This document shows positions 17,201-24,608 of a stretch of 64,000 bases of DNA, one piece after another. Positions within the stretch are counted from its first letter, which is position 1, and each line of letters opens with the position of its first letter. Under the pieces are notes generated by a model. The model ran no database searches, was not told the origin of the DNA, and saw only the letters and a program-made list of their open reading frames with translations. Made by a program: the position numbers and the translations under genes. Origin of the DNA: Clostridiales bacterium (GTDB lineage: Bacteria; Bacillota; Clostridia; Lachnospirales; Lachnospiraceae); the NCBI GenBank assembly GCA_018374355.1, contig JAHAFI010000004.1:62001-126000 (forward strand). Direction: 5' to 3'.

Positions 17201-18763
17201 ACCTTTGAGGAACTGGGACTTCTGCCGGGATTTGACGGAGAGCGTTGGATGGAGACAGGAGAAGAGCTGAAGATCCCCATTGGAAAATACGATATCCCGC
17301 AAAATCAGATGCAGGGCGTCATGTATATAAATTTGACAGAAACCGGACATTTCGGTATTTACGGCTCGCCGTCCACCGGAAAGACCTTTCTCCTGAAACG
17401 GATTCTGATGTCACTGGGGATGTACTGCACGCCGAAGCAGGTTCAGATCACCATGATCGATGCAGGGAAATGGGAACTGAAAGAATTTGCAGAGATGCCC
17501 CACGTTCGGGAACTGATCCTCAGCGGTGAAAAAGAAAAGATCTATCAGTTCATCAAACGGATTATGCAGGAGATGGAAACCAGAAAGAATGCATTTTTGA
17601 AACATGCAGTCAGTTCCCTTTCCGCTTACCGGGAAGCAGTTGACCCGGATCTTCCGGCGATTGTGATTGTGGTTGAGCAGATGAAGCCTCTTTTTGACGC
17701 GTATGTGGAAATGGAACCGCTGATGAATCATATCGCCGGTTCCGGGCAGGCCTTCGGAATCTATTTGGTTTACACAGCCACTGGAGGAATCTCCGTCAGC
17801 TATAATCTTGCCCAGAAGGTGAAGGGAGCTATTACCCTGCAGCAGCCGGAAAAAGGAAATTACACAGAAATCGTAGGTTCTGTCAAGGATATCAGTGTTC
17901 CCCAGTTTGAGGGACGGGCATTGATGAGAGGAAATCCTCCGGTTGCATTTCAGACTGCGGTATATGCCGACGCCCAGAAAGATCAGGAACGGAATGGGCA
18001 GGTGAAGGAAATACTTCGGAAAATGACGGAAGCATGGAACGCATTGCGAAAAGAGGAAGTGAAAACAGGAAACGGTGCAGAAAACAGAGCAGAGCCGGAA
18101 GAGTCCACAGAGGAAAAGATACCGTATGACAGACGTACCGATATTCCGGCGGGGACTTACTGGGAGGATATGGAACCGGCCTATCTGAATCTTGCAAAGA
18201 AAAATATCTGTCTGATCTGCTGTGAAGAGCAGGAAAAGGGACGCGAATACCTGGATAGATTGGAAAATGTACTGCGTAGGAAAGAAGACAATCTGATTAT
18301 CCGTCTGACAGAAAGAAACTCCGGGGAAGAGATTGGGGAACTGGCGGAAAAGCTGAATGAAAAACAGAAGCGGCTCAAGGAGAAAAAACAGGAGCCGGAT
18401 TTCGATCAGGAAAAATGGATCAATGGTTATAGGCAGATGTGCATCCTGATCGAAAACCTGCCGGAGTTCTCCGCAAAGCTGGAGAAAGAAGATCTCAAAA
18501 GACTGAGCAGCATTTTAAGAAAATCAGCAGGTCTTGCTACGGTCATTCTGGTCTCCGGAACGAAGGAAGGATGGAAAGAGCAGGAAAAGAATGTGGCAGT
18601 GAACGCGGCGCTTCAGGCAGAATGTGTGGTAATTACCGATGGAAATCCTGTGGAATATACGGTTCTGGACAATCAGGGCTTCCCGGCCTCTGCGAACACA
18701 ATTCTGGATGAAGACGAGGCAGTATTGCTGCAAAATAAAGAGTTTCGATTTATCCGCTATTGA
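14219..18763 (+). CDS. essC: EssC-type FtsK/SpoIIIE ATPase of type VII secretion
   Basis: Membrane motor that recognises and exports WXG100-type substrates; 1514 aa, normal for EssC. The N-terminus holds FHA-like domains. The second (about residues 80-175) keeps the phosphothreonine-binding signature: VGRSNDNDI, SRQHF and STNGLYLNG. Two membrane helices lie at about 264-306. The first ATPase domain has Walker A GTTGSGKSE (about 709-717), VIIDYKGGGMSD and Walker B LIIVTDEFAE. The second has GSPSTGKTF (about 1048) but a weak Walker B (IVIVVEQM). The third C-terminal domain has no P-loop. AAGGAGAT precedes the ATG. It heads an operon that runs through the WXG100 genes to the phosphatase and kinases. 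The canonical FHA residues next to three kinases suggest phospho-control of this motor. Confidence 0.95.
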   Translation: MALAVCFRYKEREYYKELGIGEEISFGCHKKDHVQIPNTKEHMLWLKGNSDDLAAAAVWPLHLRSPRIECNEINILNQEMGSLLYVSRTVRRSSKGINLPYNGRITVGRSNDNDIMITYPVISRQHFQFLLEAGTVHVEDLGSTNGLYLNGKKISKAMLKSGDVLSILTFHFILENGILYFENIGSSMTISDRVFKMDRPAEPEARMPRPEKRRAASSPSAADKGANLYPRYQLSPRVREQLPHEPILLSGAPGKGPMLGSRRSNFAYLISSGAMMAASLATGMISPATLLMRAAGMISPITNMAMYGKMSKEEKKQVEEYEKMRQERYQAYIDSQKARIAKVADVQRRIVTAENPAPRSCMDTVQYLKRNLWERMPADSDFLTLRLGLGKDRLCVEVKSHANMDGFSMVDDELEELAGKIIEETRYVDNIPIRVSLREHQTIGIVGPKEATYYLIRNMLVELTAAHNGKDVHLVGMFEKDSRKYWKEFRWLPHIWDESGQVRYIAFDEERRHTISELLTSLIRTRKSEARGENWKKTEHPLPHYVIVVENEELLLAENVYDDLVSNNPSLGMTTIILADSMYELPQTCQFCIDLSEKPYAFEREKYDERLYFKMDEPVHSGELSTFARRMAAIEMRDRKTEAPLPSSITFLQGYDVQRAEELDVLTRWEKSEPYRTLEAPIGMMAGKKIFSLNVLDGDQAHGPHGLLAGTTGSGKSELLQTWILSMAVTYHPHDVNFVIIDYKGGGMSDLMEPLPHVVGKITNIDRNISRSLVSLKSELKRRQRLFAECEVNNITKYQKAYKSGLAKVPLPHLIIVTDEFAEMKKEEPEFMTELNTVATIGRTLGVHMLLATQKPAGVVTDQINANSRFRICMKIQDVADSREMLNRPDAARITQAGRAYIRVGEDELFELFQSFYSAAEYSEKIMEDKMKLENQVRIVGVTGNRISPVPKRKKKAEEMDELTAVIRYINKACKQRGIEKMAGPWLPELPRWLTFEELGLLPGFDGERWMETGEELKIPIGKYDIPQNQMQGVMYINLTETGHFGIYGSPSTGKTFLLKRILMSLGMYCTPKQVQITMIDAGKWELKEFAEMPHVRELILSGEKEKIYQFIKRIMQEMETRKNAFLKHAVSSLSAYREAVDPDLPAIVIVVEQMKPLFDAYVEMEPLMNHIAGSGQAFGIYLVYTATGGISVSYNLAQKVKGAITLQQPEKGNYTEIVGSVKDISVPQFEGRALMRGNPPVAFQTAVYADAQKDQERNGQVKEILRKMTEAWNALRKEEVKTGNGAENRAEPEESTEEKIPYDRRTDIPAGTYWEDMEPAYLNLAKKNICLICCEEQEKGREYLDRLENVLRRKEDNLIIRLTERNSGEEIGELAEKLNEKQKRLKEKKQEPDFDQEKWINGYRQMCILIENLPEFSAKLEKEDLKRLSSILRKSAGLATVILVSGTKEGWKEQEKNVAVNAALQAECVVITDGNPVEYTVLDNQGFPASANTILDEDEAVLLQNKEFRFIRY

Positions 18764-18783
18764 CAGGAAAAGGAAGAGTAAAG

Positions 18784-19044
18784 ATGAGATCAGTGATTAT
18801 TATTACGGTAAAGGACAGCAAAGGGAGTTTCAGCTCCTATGATGTGGAAGTTCCTGTAAGCATAACGGCAAAAAAGGCGGCGGTGGATATCACAGAAGCG
18901 CTGAATTACTATACGGGTGGAGCGGTGATGCTGTCAGACAGAGAATACCGGCTGAAAAACGAACGAACCGGAAGAACATTGGAACCCGAAAAGACGCTGT
19001 ATGAAAGCGGTGTCTGGCAGGGGGATGTACTTATACTTGGGTGA
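18784..19044 (+). CDS. esaB: EsaB/YukD-like ubiquitin-fold protein
   Basis: An 86-aa protein with a beta-grasp pattern: IIITVKDSKGSFSSYDVEVP, then ITEALNYYTGG, REYRLKNERTGRTLEP and the closing SGVWQGDVLILG. Both size and position beside EssC match YukD/EsaB, a small cytoplasmic component or regulator of Firmicutes type VII secretion. The ATG at 18784 follows AGGAAGAG by about 6 nt; longer in-frame starts would overlap essC and lack a ribosome site. Confidence 0.82.
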   Translation: MRSVIIITVKDSKGSFSSYDVEVPVSITAKKAAVDITEALNYYTGGAVMLSDREYRLKNERTGRTLEPEKTLYESGVWQGDVLILG

Positions 19045-19131
19045 TGATATCAGGATTTCGAGAGCAGTAAGTGCGGAAAAATCCGGTATCATCATGCAAA
19101 AGAGGAGAAGAGAGAAAGGAGAGAAAGCCGT

Positions 19132-19644
19132 ATGAGACGGAAATGTGAACTGACCCCGATGGAACTGTTTTTCTGTACGAGGGTGATGAAGGCGAAGTAT
19201 CTGGATTACGATTATTTCAGAAGAACACCGGACGTACAGAAACAGTATCTGCTTCATGAGCAGGAGACTTTGGAGCAATTGGATGAGGAGGGAATTCTGG
19301 AACTGGATTTTGACGGAAATGCAGTGGTGGATGAAGAGTATGAGGAGCTTCTCAAACCGGTATTTTTCGGGGAAAAGGAAAGCAGACTGGATGTAGACGG
19401 GAAACCCAGCCGGAGATTTCATATCCATGAAGGAAGGATGGTCATGTCCCTGATCGGTGAAGAACGGATCGCCTTTTGCGAGGTTACGGAAAAGGAGCTG
19501 GCGTCATACCTGAATGAAAAGAAGGTGGAAATCTATCTTTCAGATGTGAGACGAGGCAGAAAAAATGGCGTTTTCACGGACAAGGATTTGAAAATCAGGG
19601 CAAATAAAGAACTGGCGATGCAACTACTGAAAGGGGAATTATAA
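19132..19644 (+). CDS. Unrecognised protein of the secretion operon
   Basis: 170 aa, soluble, charged, and not assigned to a family. It begins RRKCELTPMELFFCTRVMKA, contains a DYDYFRRTPDV segment, and has an acidic middle (LDEEGILELDFDGNAVVDEE) that resembles a beta-hairpin. No membrane helix, signal or catalytic motif is visible. AAAGGAGAG precedes the ATG. It lies 87 bp after esaB and 1 bp before the first WXG100-like gene, so it is firmly in the operon. By position it could be an adaptor or substrate chaperone like the DUF5081-type accessories of Firmicutes systems, but I cannot show homology. Confidence 0.7.
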   Translation: MRRKCELTPMELFFCTRVMKAKYLDYDYFRRTPDVQKQYLLHEQETLEQLDEEGILELDFDGNAVVDEEYEELLKPVFFGEKESRLDVDGKPSRRFHIHEGRMVMSLIGEERIAFCEVTEKELASYLNEKKVEIYLSDVRRGRKNGVFTDKDLKIRANKELAMQLLKGEL

Positions 19645-19645
19645 G

Positions 19646-19945
19646 ATGAACGGTACAATTCTTATTGATCCGGATGCGGCAAGGGCGGATATCTCAAAGC
19701 TGAGAGCTGCGATCAACAAACTGGAAGAAGCACAGAGCAGCATAAAAAAACTGAGCGCAAGCGCAGGGGATATCACAGGACAGACCGGAACGGCGATCAC
19801 AGAAAAATGCAGTCAACTGAATTCACAGATCAGGGATCTGGAATCTAATCTGAACTATACCATCAGACTGGTTCAGTCTGCGGTAAAGGAATATCAGGAA
19901 AAAGACCAGCAGCTTGCAGGGGCATTCAGAAGAGGAGGGGTATAA
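19646..19945 (+). CDS. WXG100-like small helical protein lacking the Trp motif
   Basis: 99 aa, two long amphipathic helices broken near residue 45-50 (ASAGDITGQTGTAITEKC). The size and helix-turn-helix shape are those of WXG100/ESAT-6 proteins, but the W-x-G turn is replaced by a Gly/Thr turn. The C-terminus is charged and ends RRGGV. It abuts the next WXG100 gene, its ATG following directly on this stop codon, which suggests tightly coupled expression and possibly heterodimer formation. It could be a chaperone-like partner rather than an exported substrate. Confidence 0.7.
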   Translation: MNGTILIDPDAARADISKLRAAINKLEEAQSSIKKLSASAGDITGQTGTAITEKCSQLNSQIRDLESNLNYTIRLVQSAVKEYQEKDQQLAGAFRRGGV

Positions 19946-20242
19946 ATGGCGCATATTAAAATTGATTATGACGGACTTGCGCAGCAATCGGCAGCGCTGA
20001 AAAATCATGCAGCAACTTATGAAAATTTATGCAGCCGGATGAAAAATGTGTCGGATCAGGTTTCTACCGGATGGAGCGGTTCAGCGGCGGATGAATTTAC
20101 GCAGCTTATGGAACAGTACCGCCAGCAGGGAAAGACGATCACAGAAATCCTCAGAACCGTTCAGGGATATGCGGATACCACCGGCAGCAGTTTTCAGAAT
20201 ATCGATCAGGAATGTGCAAACCTGATCCGGAATTCATTCTAG
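19946..20242 (+). CDS. WXG100 family protein (EsxA-like)
   Basis: 98 aa, the standard WXG100 size. Helix 1 is followed by the turn TGWSGSAADEF, the classic W-x-G with the flanking pattern, and helix 2 (MEQYRQQGKTITEILRTVQG). This is the expected small substrate or co-substrate of the EssC motor. It directly follows the 19646 gene. No signal peptide is present, as is normal for this family. Confidence 0.9.
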   Translation: MAHIKIDYDGLAQQSAALKNHAATYENLCSRMKNVSDQVSTGWSGSAADEFTQLMEQYRQQGKTITEILRTVQGYADTTGSSFQNIDQECANLIRNSF

Positions 20243-20255
20243 GAGGGGGAAGCTC

Positions 20256-20669
20256 ATGGCAATTTTAAATATTGATACATCCGTACTCAGAAGCTCTGTA
20301 AGCGTGGCAGAGCAGGCCAACGAGGCGATTACAGAGGCATCCGGCCTTCTGAATGCGATCACGGTTCACGAGGACTGGTACTGTACAGAGCGTGACAGAA
20401 TTAAAGAAATGACCTTGTCAAATAAGCAGAAAGCACAACAGATCAGGGAGAGAAGTTCGGCCTTTTACTCAGCGGTAAAGACCGCTTCAGAACGATTCGA
20501 TATGACAGAGCAGGATAGCTGCCACAGAATCAACGGTGTGGACGATATCATCGGAAGAATCAGTACGGTTGTGCCTAAGATTTCGGAAAGCGTATTCGGC
20601 GGCAGCGGGTCCGGAAGCGATATCAATATCGTGGATATGCAGAACTTTGGCAATGCAATGGAGGAGTAA
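20256..20669 (+). CDS. WXG100-like protein with C-terminal extension
   Basis: 137 aa. An N-terminal helix, a turn with HEDWYCTERDRI in the W-x-G position, and a second helix (SSAFYSAVKTASERFDM) give the four-helix hairpin outline of type VII substrates. About 35 extra residues follow, including GGSGSGSDINIV. GGAGGGGG upstream of the ATG is the ribosome site. It is probably a partner of the protein encoded 3 bp downstream. Confidence 0.75.
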   Translation: MAILNIDTSVLRSSVSVAEQANEAITEASGLLNAITVHEDWYCTERDRIKEMTLSNKQKAQQIRERSSAFYSAVKTASERFDMTEQDSCHRINGVDDIIGRISTVVPKISESVFGGSGSGSDINIVDMQNFGNAMEE

Positions 20670-20672
20670 GGG

Positions 20673-21707
20673 ATGGCAAAGATTAAATTAACACCGGAAG
20701 AACTTCTGGCCCAGAGTACAGAGATGGCTTCCATCCAGTCAGAATTTGAAACTTTATTTTCACAGGTGACCAGTTGTCTGAACAGCCTGAACGGCAGTTG
20801 GAGCGATGCGCTGGCAAGCAATTTTTCGGGAAAGATTACGGCGGCACAGAGATCGTTTTCCAGCGTGGCGGAGATGATGGCAAACGGTTCTGCGGCAGCC
20901 CGCGTGGGCGCCAATACCTTTTCGGAGCCGGGAGCTGTGTTGGCTCTCTTATGTGGCGGCGGATCACTGGGGGGAAACTCGGAGTTGCTTTCATGGATTG
21001 CAGAGAATGTACAGGAAGGCGGTTCTTTAAAAAATACAGATCTCGTTATTGGAGAGCTTTCAAAATTAACGGGGATTGATATTTCCAGTGCAAAAGATGT
21101 CATTAGCAAGATTGCCAGCGGTGATTATGAAGGCGCTCTTGCAGTTGCAGGGGAAAAGGGCATTGACTGGGCAGTCTCCGGGCTGTCCGGAGAAATTGGT
21201 TCGGACAGTTGGGTAGGAAAGATGGAGGAACTGACCGGTGGAAAGCTGGGCCTGAGTGGACTGGAAGAAAAATATTGGAAAAATCTGGCCATAGATACCG
21301 CAAAAAATGGGTTTAACATCGGAAAAGAGATTGGAAAAGAGGTCTTTTACGGTGAGGGGGATATGGCCTATGCAGCAAAGCAGTTGGGAGAGATGGCATG
21401 GAATGCCGGACCGGGAGAAGTCATCAAAACGGGTTCGGATGCAGCTTTTGATGTGGTAAAAAATCTGCCGTTTGTCGGAGAGTATTACGCAGAAAAAGGT
21501 GTGACGGACGGTGAAGGAGCGATTGGCTCCATGATTGAAGATGTTACTCTTATGGTGACCGGAGACCCGGAAGCGGCGGCAGCAGATGGAAATTATTACA
21601 AAGAGCATGGCGGAATTGCAGGCGGAATCGTTGACGGCGTTGTGGAAATCGGCGGCTTTGTAGGAGAGAAAATGGGCGAATTATGGCATTCTGCTTTTGG
21701 AGATTAA
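20673..21707 (+). CDS. WXG100-headed protein, candidate secreted effector
   Basis: 344 aa. Residues 1-95 are a WXG100-type helical hairpin with the turn GSWSDALASNF. The remaining 250 residues are Gly/Ala-rich with alternating hydrophobic and acidic stretches (for example TGIDISSAKDVISKIASGD, GGIAGGIVDGVVEIGGFVGE) and no family I recognise. A WXG100 head plus a long variable tail is the usual layout of type VII effectors, and the amphipathic Gly-rich tail could be membrane-active. There is no cysteine-rich or nuclease motif, and no obvious dedicated immunity gene unless the following DUF4176 protein plays that part. Effector status is an inference from layout. Confidence 0.65.
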   Translation: MAKIKLTPEELLAQSTEMASIQSEFETLFSQVTSCLNSLNGSWSDALASNFSGKITAAQRSFSSVAEMMANGSAAARVGANTFSEPGAVLALLCGGGSLGGNSELLSWIAENVQEGGSLKNTDLVIGELSKLTGIDISSAKDVISKIASGDYEGALAVAGEKGIDWAVSGLSGEIGSDSWVGKMEELTGGKLGLSGLEEKYWKNLAIDTAKNGFNIGKEIGKEVFYGEGDMAYAAKQLGEMAWNAGPGEVIKTGSDAAFDVVKNLPFVGEYYAEKGVTDGEGAIGSMIEDVTLMVTGDPEAAAADGNYYKEHGGIAGGIVDGVVEIGGFVGEKMGELWHSAFGD

Positions 21708-21729
21708 AGAATAACGGGAGGAAAAAACA

Positions 21730-22008
21730 GTGAATACAATTTTACCGATTGGCTCAGTAGTCATGTTAAAAAATGGAAAAAAACCGGTGATGATTTTCGG
21801 ATATATGCAGAAATCTTCTCTGCATCCGGGAGAAATGGCGGATTATGTGGGCGTACCATATCCCGAGGGAAATCTTCATATCAAGGCGCAGTTCGGCTTT
21901 CAGATGACAGATATCCGGGAGGTATTGTTTGAAGGATACCGGGATAAATCTTTTGAACCATGGGAAGCGTTGTTAAAAATAAGTGCGGAGAGACATAAAA
22001 GCAAATAA
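21730..22008 (+). CDS. DUF4176 protein of type VII loci
   Basis: 92 aa. The pattern LPIGSVVMLKNGKKPVMIFGY, DYVGVPYPEGN, F-F-(D)-I-EVLFEGY matches the DUF4176 family, which is repeatedly found in Firmicutes type VII clusters. The GTG start at 21730 follows GGGAGG. The function is unknown; suggestions include chaperone or accessory to secreted LXG/WXG proteins. It follows the candidate effector by 22 bp. Confidence 0.8.
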   Translation: MNTILPIGSVVMLKNGKKPVMIFGYMQKSSLHPGEMADYVGVPYPEGNLHIKAQFGFQMTDIREVLFEGYRDKSFEPWEALLKISAERHKSK

Positions 22009-22023
22009 TGATCGGAGAACAGT

Positions 22024-22839
22024 ATGGATCTGACAAAACTATTTGGAATCAGGGAGTTGGTACCGGGTATGCGGCTGCAGGCGGCCTGCGGGTGCCATCA
22101 GGGAAAAAGAAGAACGAATAACGAGGATAATTTCTACTTTGACGGAAGTTATATGAGCAGTGATAATCATGGGATTTCTGAACCGGAAGCGAAAGAGATT
22201 TCCCTGAATGACGACAGCTTTTTCTGCGTGTTCGACGGCATGGGCGGAGGCGACTTTGGTGAAGTCGCTTCCTATACAGCCGCAAAAACCGCAAAAGATT
22301 TTCTCGATATAAAAACCAACATCAACCCCTGTGATATCACCCCATCCATGGAGAAACTGTGTCAGACCGTGAACGAGGCAGTCGTTGCGGCAGGACAAAA
22401 ACTCGGTTCTTCCCAGATGGGGTCTACGCTTGTGGGATTGTATTTCCACGAAAGACAGGCATGGGTGTGCAATCTGGGAGACAGCCGCTGTTATCTTTTA
22501 AGAAACGGAAAAATGCGCCGGATTTCTGAAGACCACACCGATGAGGAGTTTATGAAGGAGAATGGAATTACCGGGCGCAAGCCGTATCTGACTCAGTATC
22601 TCGGCATTGACCCGGAGGAGATGGAGATCGTCCCGTCGGTCAGGAGCTATTATCTGGATAAAGGAGACCGTTTCCTGATCTGCAGCGATGGCGTGACGGA
22701 TATGGTGAGTGAGCAGCAGATCTGTCACCTGCTGGCAGGCTCCGGCTATGCGGATGAGCGTGTAAAACAGTTGATTCAGGCAGCGCTGGACGGGGGCGGA
22801 AAAGACAATATTACGGCAATTGTTCTTGATATTGTGTAA
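22024..22839 (+). CDS. PP2C-type Ser/Thr phosphatase
   Basis: 271 aa, cytoplasmic, metal-dependent. The order of PP2C motifs is complete: RRTNNEDNFY, VFDGMGGGDFGEVAS (metal-binding DGMGG), GSTLVGLYF, LGDSRCYLLRNG, LICSDGVTDMV and GGGKDNITAIVLDI. An acidic 15-20 residue insertion (SGISEPEAKEISLNDD-like) precedes the DGMGG strand. It sits 15 bp after the DUF4176 gene and directly before three kinases, so it is the natural counterpart that removes their phosphates. Confidence 0.95.
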   Translation: MDLTKLFGIRELVPGMRLQAACGCHQGKRRTNNEDNFYFDGSYMSSDNHGISEPEAKEISLNDDSFFCVFDGMGGGDFGEVASYTAAKTAKDFLDIKTNINPCDITPSMEKLCQTVNEAVVAAGQKLGSSQMGSTLVGLYFHERQAWVCNLGDSRCYLLRNGKMRRISEDHTDEEFMKENGITGRKPYLTQYLGIDPEEMEIVPSVRSYYLDKGDRFLICSDGVTDMVSEQQICHLLAGSGYADERVKQLIQAALDGGGKDNITAIVLDIV

Positions 22840-22847
22840 AGATCCGA

Positions 22848-22893
22848 GAACTGTTCAGAGATTCCCTGCTGTGGGATGAAGGTAACAGTTCAG
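22848..22893. repeat. GAACTGTTCAG / GTAACAGTTCAG inverted repeat
   Basis: GAACTGTTCAG (22848-22858) and GTAACAGTTCAG (22882-22893) pair through AACTGTT/AACAGTT. The second arm is identical to 10223-10234 and nearly identical to 2772-2783. It fills the gap between the phosphatase and kinase 1. Confidence 0.55.
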
Positions 22894-22968
22894 TCCTTTA
22901 CTGTAACTATGAAGAGCAGGTCTTTGAACAAGCAGAATAAGGTAGGAGTACGAGGAGGAGATACCGGA

Positions 22969-24579
22969 GTGGAAAATTATGAAAACATCCGTCTGCCATG
23001 GCCGGATTGGAGGATCGTGAGATCTCTGGGCAGCGGGGCATATGGAAGTGTATATGAAATAGAAAGAAATGTATCAGGTATTCAGGAAAGAGCAGCATTA
23101 AAAATTGTTTCCAGACCGAAAGACACCGGTGAAATAGAAGCCTATTATGATAACGGATACGATCAGGCAAGTATTGCCGCCTCTTATCAAAGTGAACTTC
23201 AGAATTACGTGAAGGAATATAAGCTGATGAAAGAACTGCAGGGGCAGTCCAACATTGTAAGCTGCGATGATTTTACCGTAATTCCAAACGAAAACGGCAT
23301 CGGGGGAAAGGTCTTTATCCGTATGGAACTTCTGACCTCCGTGCAGCAGGTTTTAAGGGAGCGGATGCTTTCCGAGGGTGAAATCATCAAGCTTGGAAAA
23401 GATATTTCCCGTGCACTGGTTCTGTGCGAAAACAAAAACATCATTCATCGGGATATCAAACCGGTCAACATCATGATCTCACCGTTTGGGGATTACAAGC
23501 TGGGGGATTTTGGTGTGTCTAAGATCATGGATCATACCACCTTTGCGACTGCCATGGGAACACCGGAGTATCAGGCGCCGGAGGTAGTGCATATGGAGCG
23601 ATACGGCCATACGGCAGATATCTATTCTCTTGGTATTACCCTGTACTGGCTGCTCAACAACCGGAAAATGCCGTTTATCGGTGCGGATGAAATGCTGACG
23701 CCAATGGTAAAAACTACAGCCATGGAGAAACGCTACAGAGGGGAAAAAATCCCAGCACCGAAGAACGGAAGTGTAAAATTAAAACAGATTGTGCTGAAGG
23801 CATGTGAATACCGTCCGGAGGACAGGTACGCTTCCGCGAGGGAATTGTACGCAGAGCTGGAAGCACTGGGAACAGCATTTGAAAGCGGAAGCCATCAGGA
23901 AAGCAGAAATGAAACGGTTCATGGGACAACCGGGAATTATGCGCAGAAAGAAGGAAATTCATGGGATAATTCATGGGGAGAGTCGCTTGGAAGTATTGGA
24001 AATCCGGCAGGAAAGGCGCAAAAAGCCGAGGCTGGTTATGGAGAAAATGATTCATCCGGCACTATAGGGATGGGAAATGCTGAAAAGAAAGCAAATGAAA
24101 ATGATGCCGTCTCACAGCAGACAGTCCGGCAGAATGGTTCCCAGACCGCAGCAGCATCTAAAAAAGAGATGCCTGCTGTCGGTACGAAACGGTCCAAAAT
24201 TATTATAACAATATCGGGAATACTTCTTTTTGTCAGTCTGTTTTTGAACATGGTTAATGCAGGGGGAGCTTCTATTTCTATGAGTATTTATACCCGGTAC
24301 AGGGCTTCTAATGCAAAGGAAATGTTCTGGGTACTAAGCGCCCTGATTCTGCTGGTAATTATTTTTAATTTATTGAATCGTCCAAAATGGTCATTAATTG
24401 GAAGCTTTGGTATATCAGTTTTTATGATTAGCAGATTTATGGATATATTCATATTGCTAAAAGGCAACCCGGAGTTGTCATTGTCTGTTTATTTTTGGCT
24501 GCTTCTCGCCTCAGCAATCACATTTATGGCAGCGGCGGTTAAAGAAGGAGTACTAGACCTTTTTGAAAAATACAGGTGA
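22969..24579 (+). CDS. Kinase 1: Ser/Thr kinase with four-helix membrane tail
   Basis: 536 aa. A Hanks-type kinase domain spans residues 1-285 with all key residues: GSGAYGSVYE loop, AALKIV lysine, HRDIKPVN (H160), DFGVSK, GTPEYQAPE. A linker of about 120 residues (NYAQKEGNSWDNSWGES...) leads to four predicted membrane helices (about 408-536) that match the tail of the 13332 protein. I chose the GTG at 22969, behind AGGAGG, because kinases 2 and 3 start at the same point (ENYENIRLPWPDW / ESDKNIPIPWPDW); the longer reading upstream is not shared. The kinase is inside the cell and the tail has short external loops, so it probably senses by assembly in the membrane rather than by a PASTA-like ectodomain. 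Confidence 0.92.
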   Translation: MENYENIRLPWPDWRIVRSLGSGAYGSVYEIERNVSGIQERAALKIVSRPKDTGEIEAYYDNGYDQASIAASYQSELQNYVKEYKLMKELQGQSNIVSCDDFTVIPNENGIGGKVFIRMELLTSVQQVLRERMLSEGEIIKLGKDISRALVLCENKNIIHRDIKPVNIMISPFGDYKLGDFGVSKIMDHTTFATAMGTPEYQAPEVVHMERYGHTADIYSLGITLYWLLNNRKMPFIGADEMLTPMVKTTAMEKRYRGEKIPAPKNGSVKLKQIVLKACEYRPEDRYASARELYAELEALGTAFESGSHQESRNETVHGTTGNYAQKEGNSWDNSWGESLGSIGNPAGKAQKAEAGYGENDSSGTIGMGNAEKKANENDAVSQQTVRQNGSQTAAASKKEMPAVGTKRSKIIITISGILLFVSLFLNMVNAGGASISMSIYTRYRASNAKEMFWVLSALILLVIIFNLLNRPKWSLIGSFGISVFMISRFMDIFILLKGNPELSLSVYFWLLLASAITFMAAAVKEGVLDLFEKYR

Positions 24580-24608
24580 AATAATCCCATAATAGACGAG
24601 GAAATATC

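Noticed and set aside
22876..22968. Longer N-terminus for kinase 1
   Set aside because: Kinases 2 and 3 begin at the same homologous point and a good ribosome site precedes the GTG at 22969.
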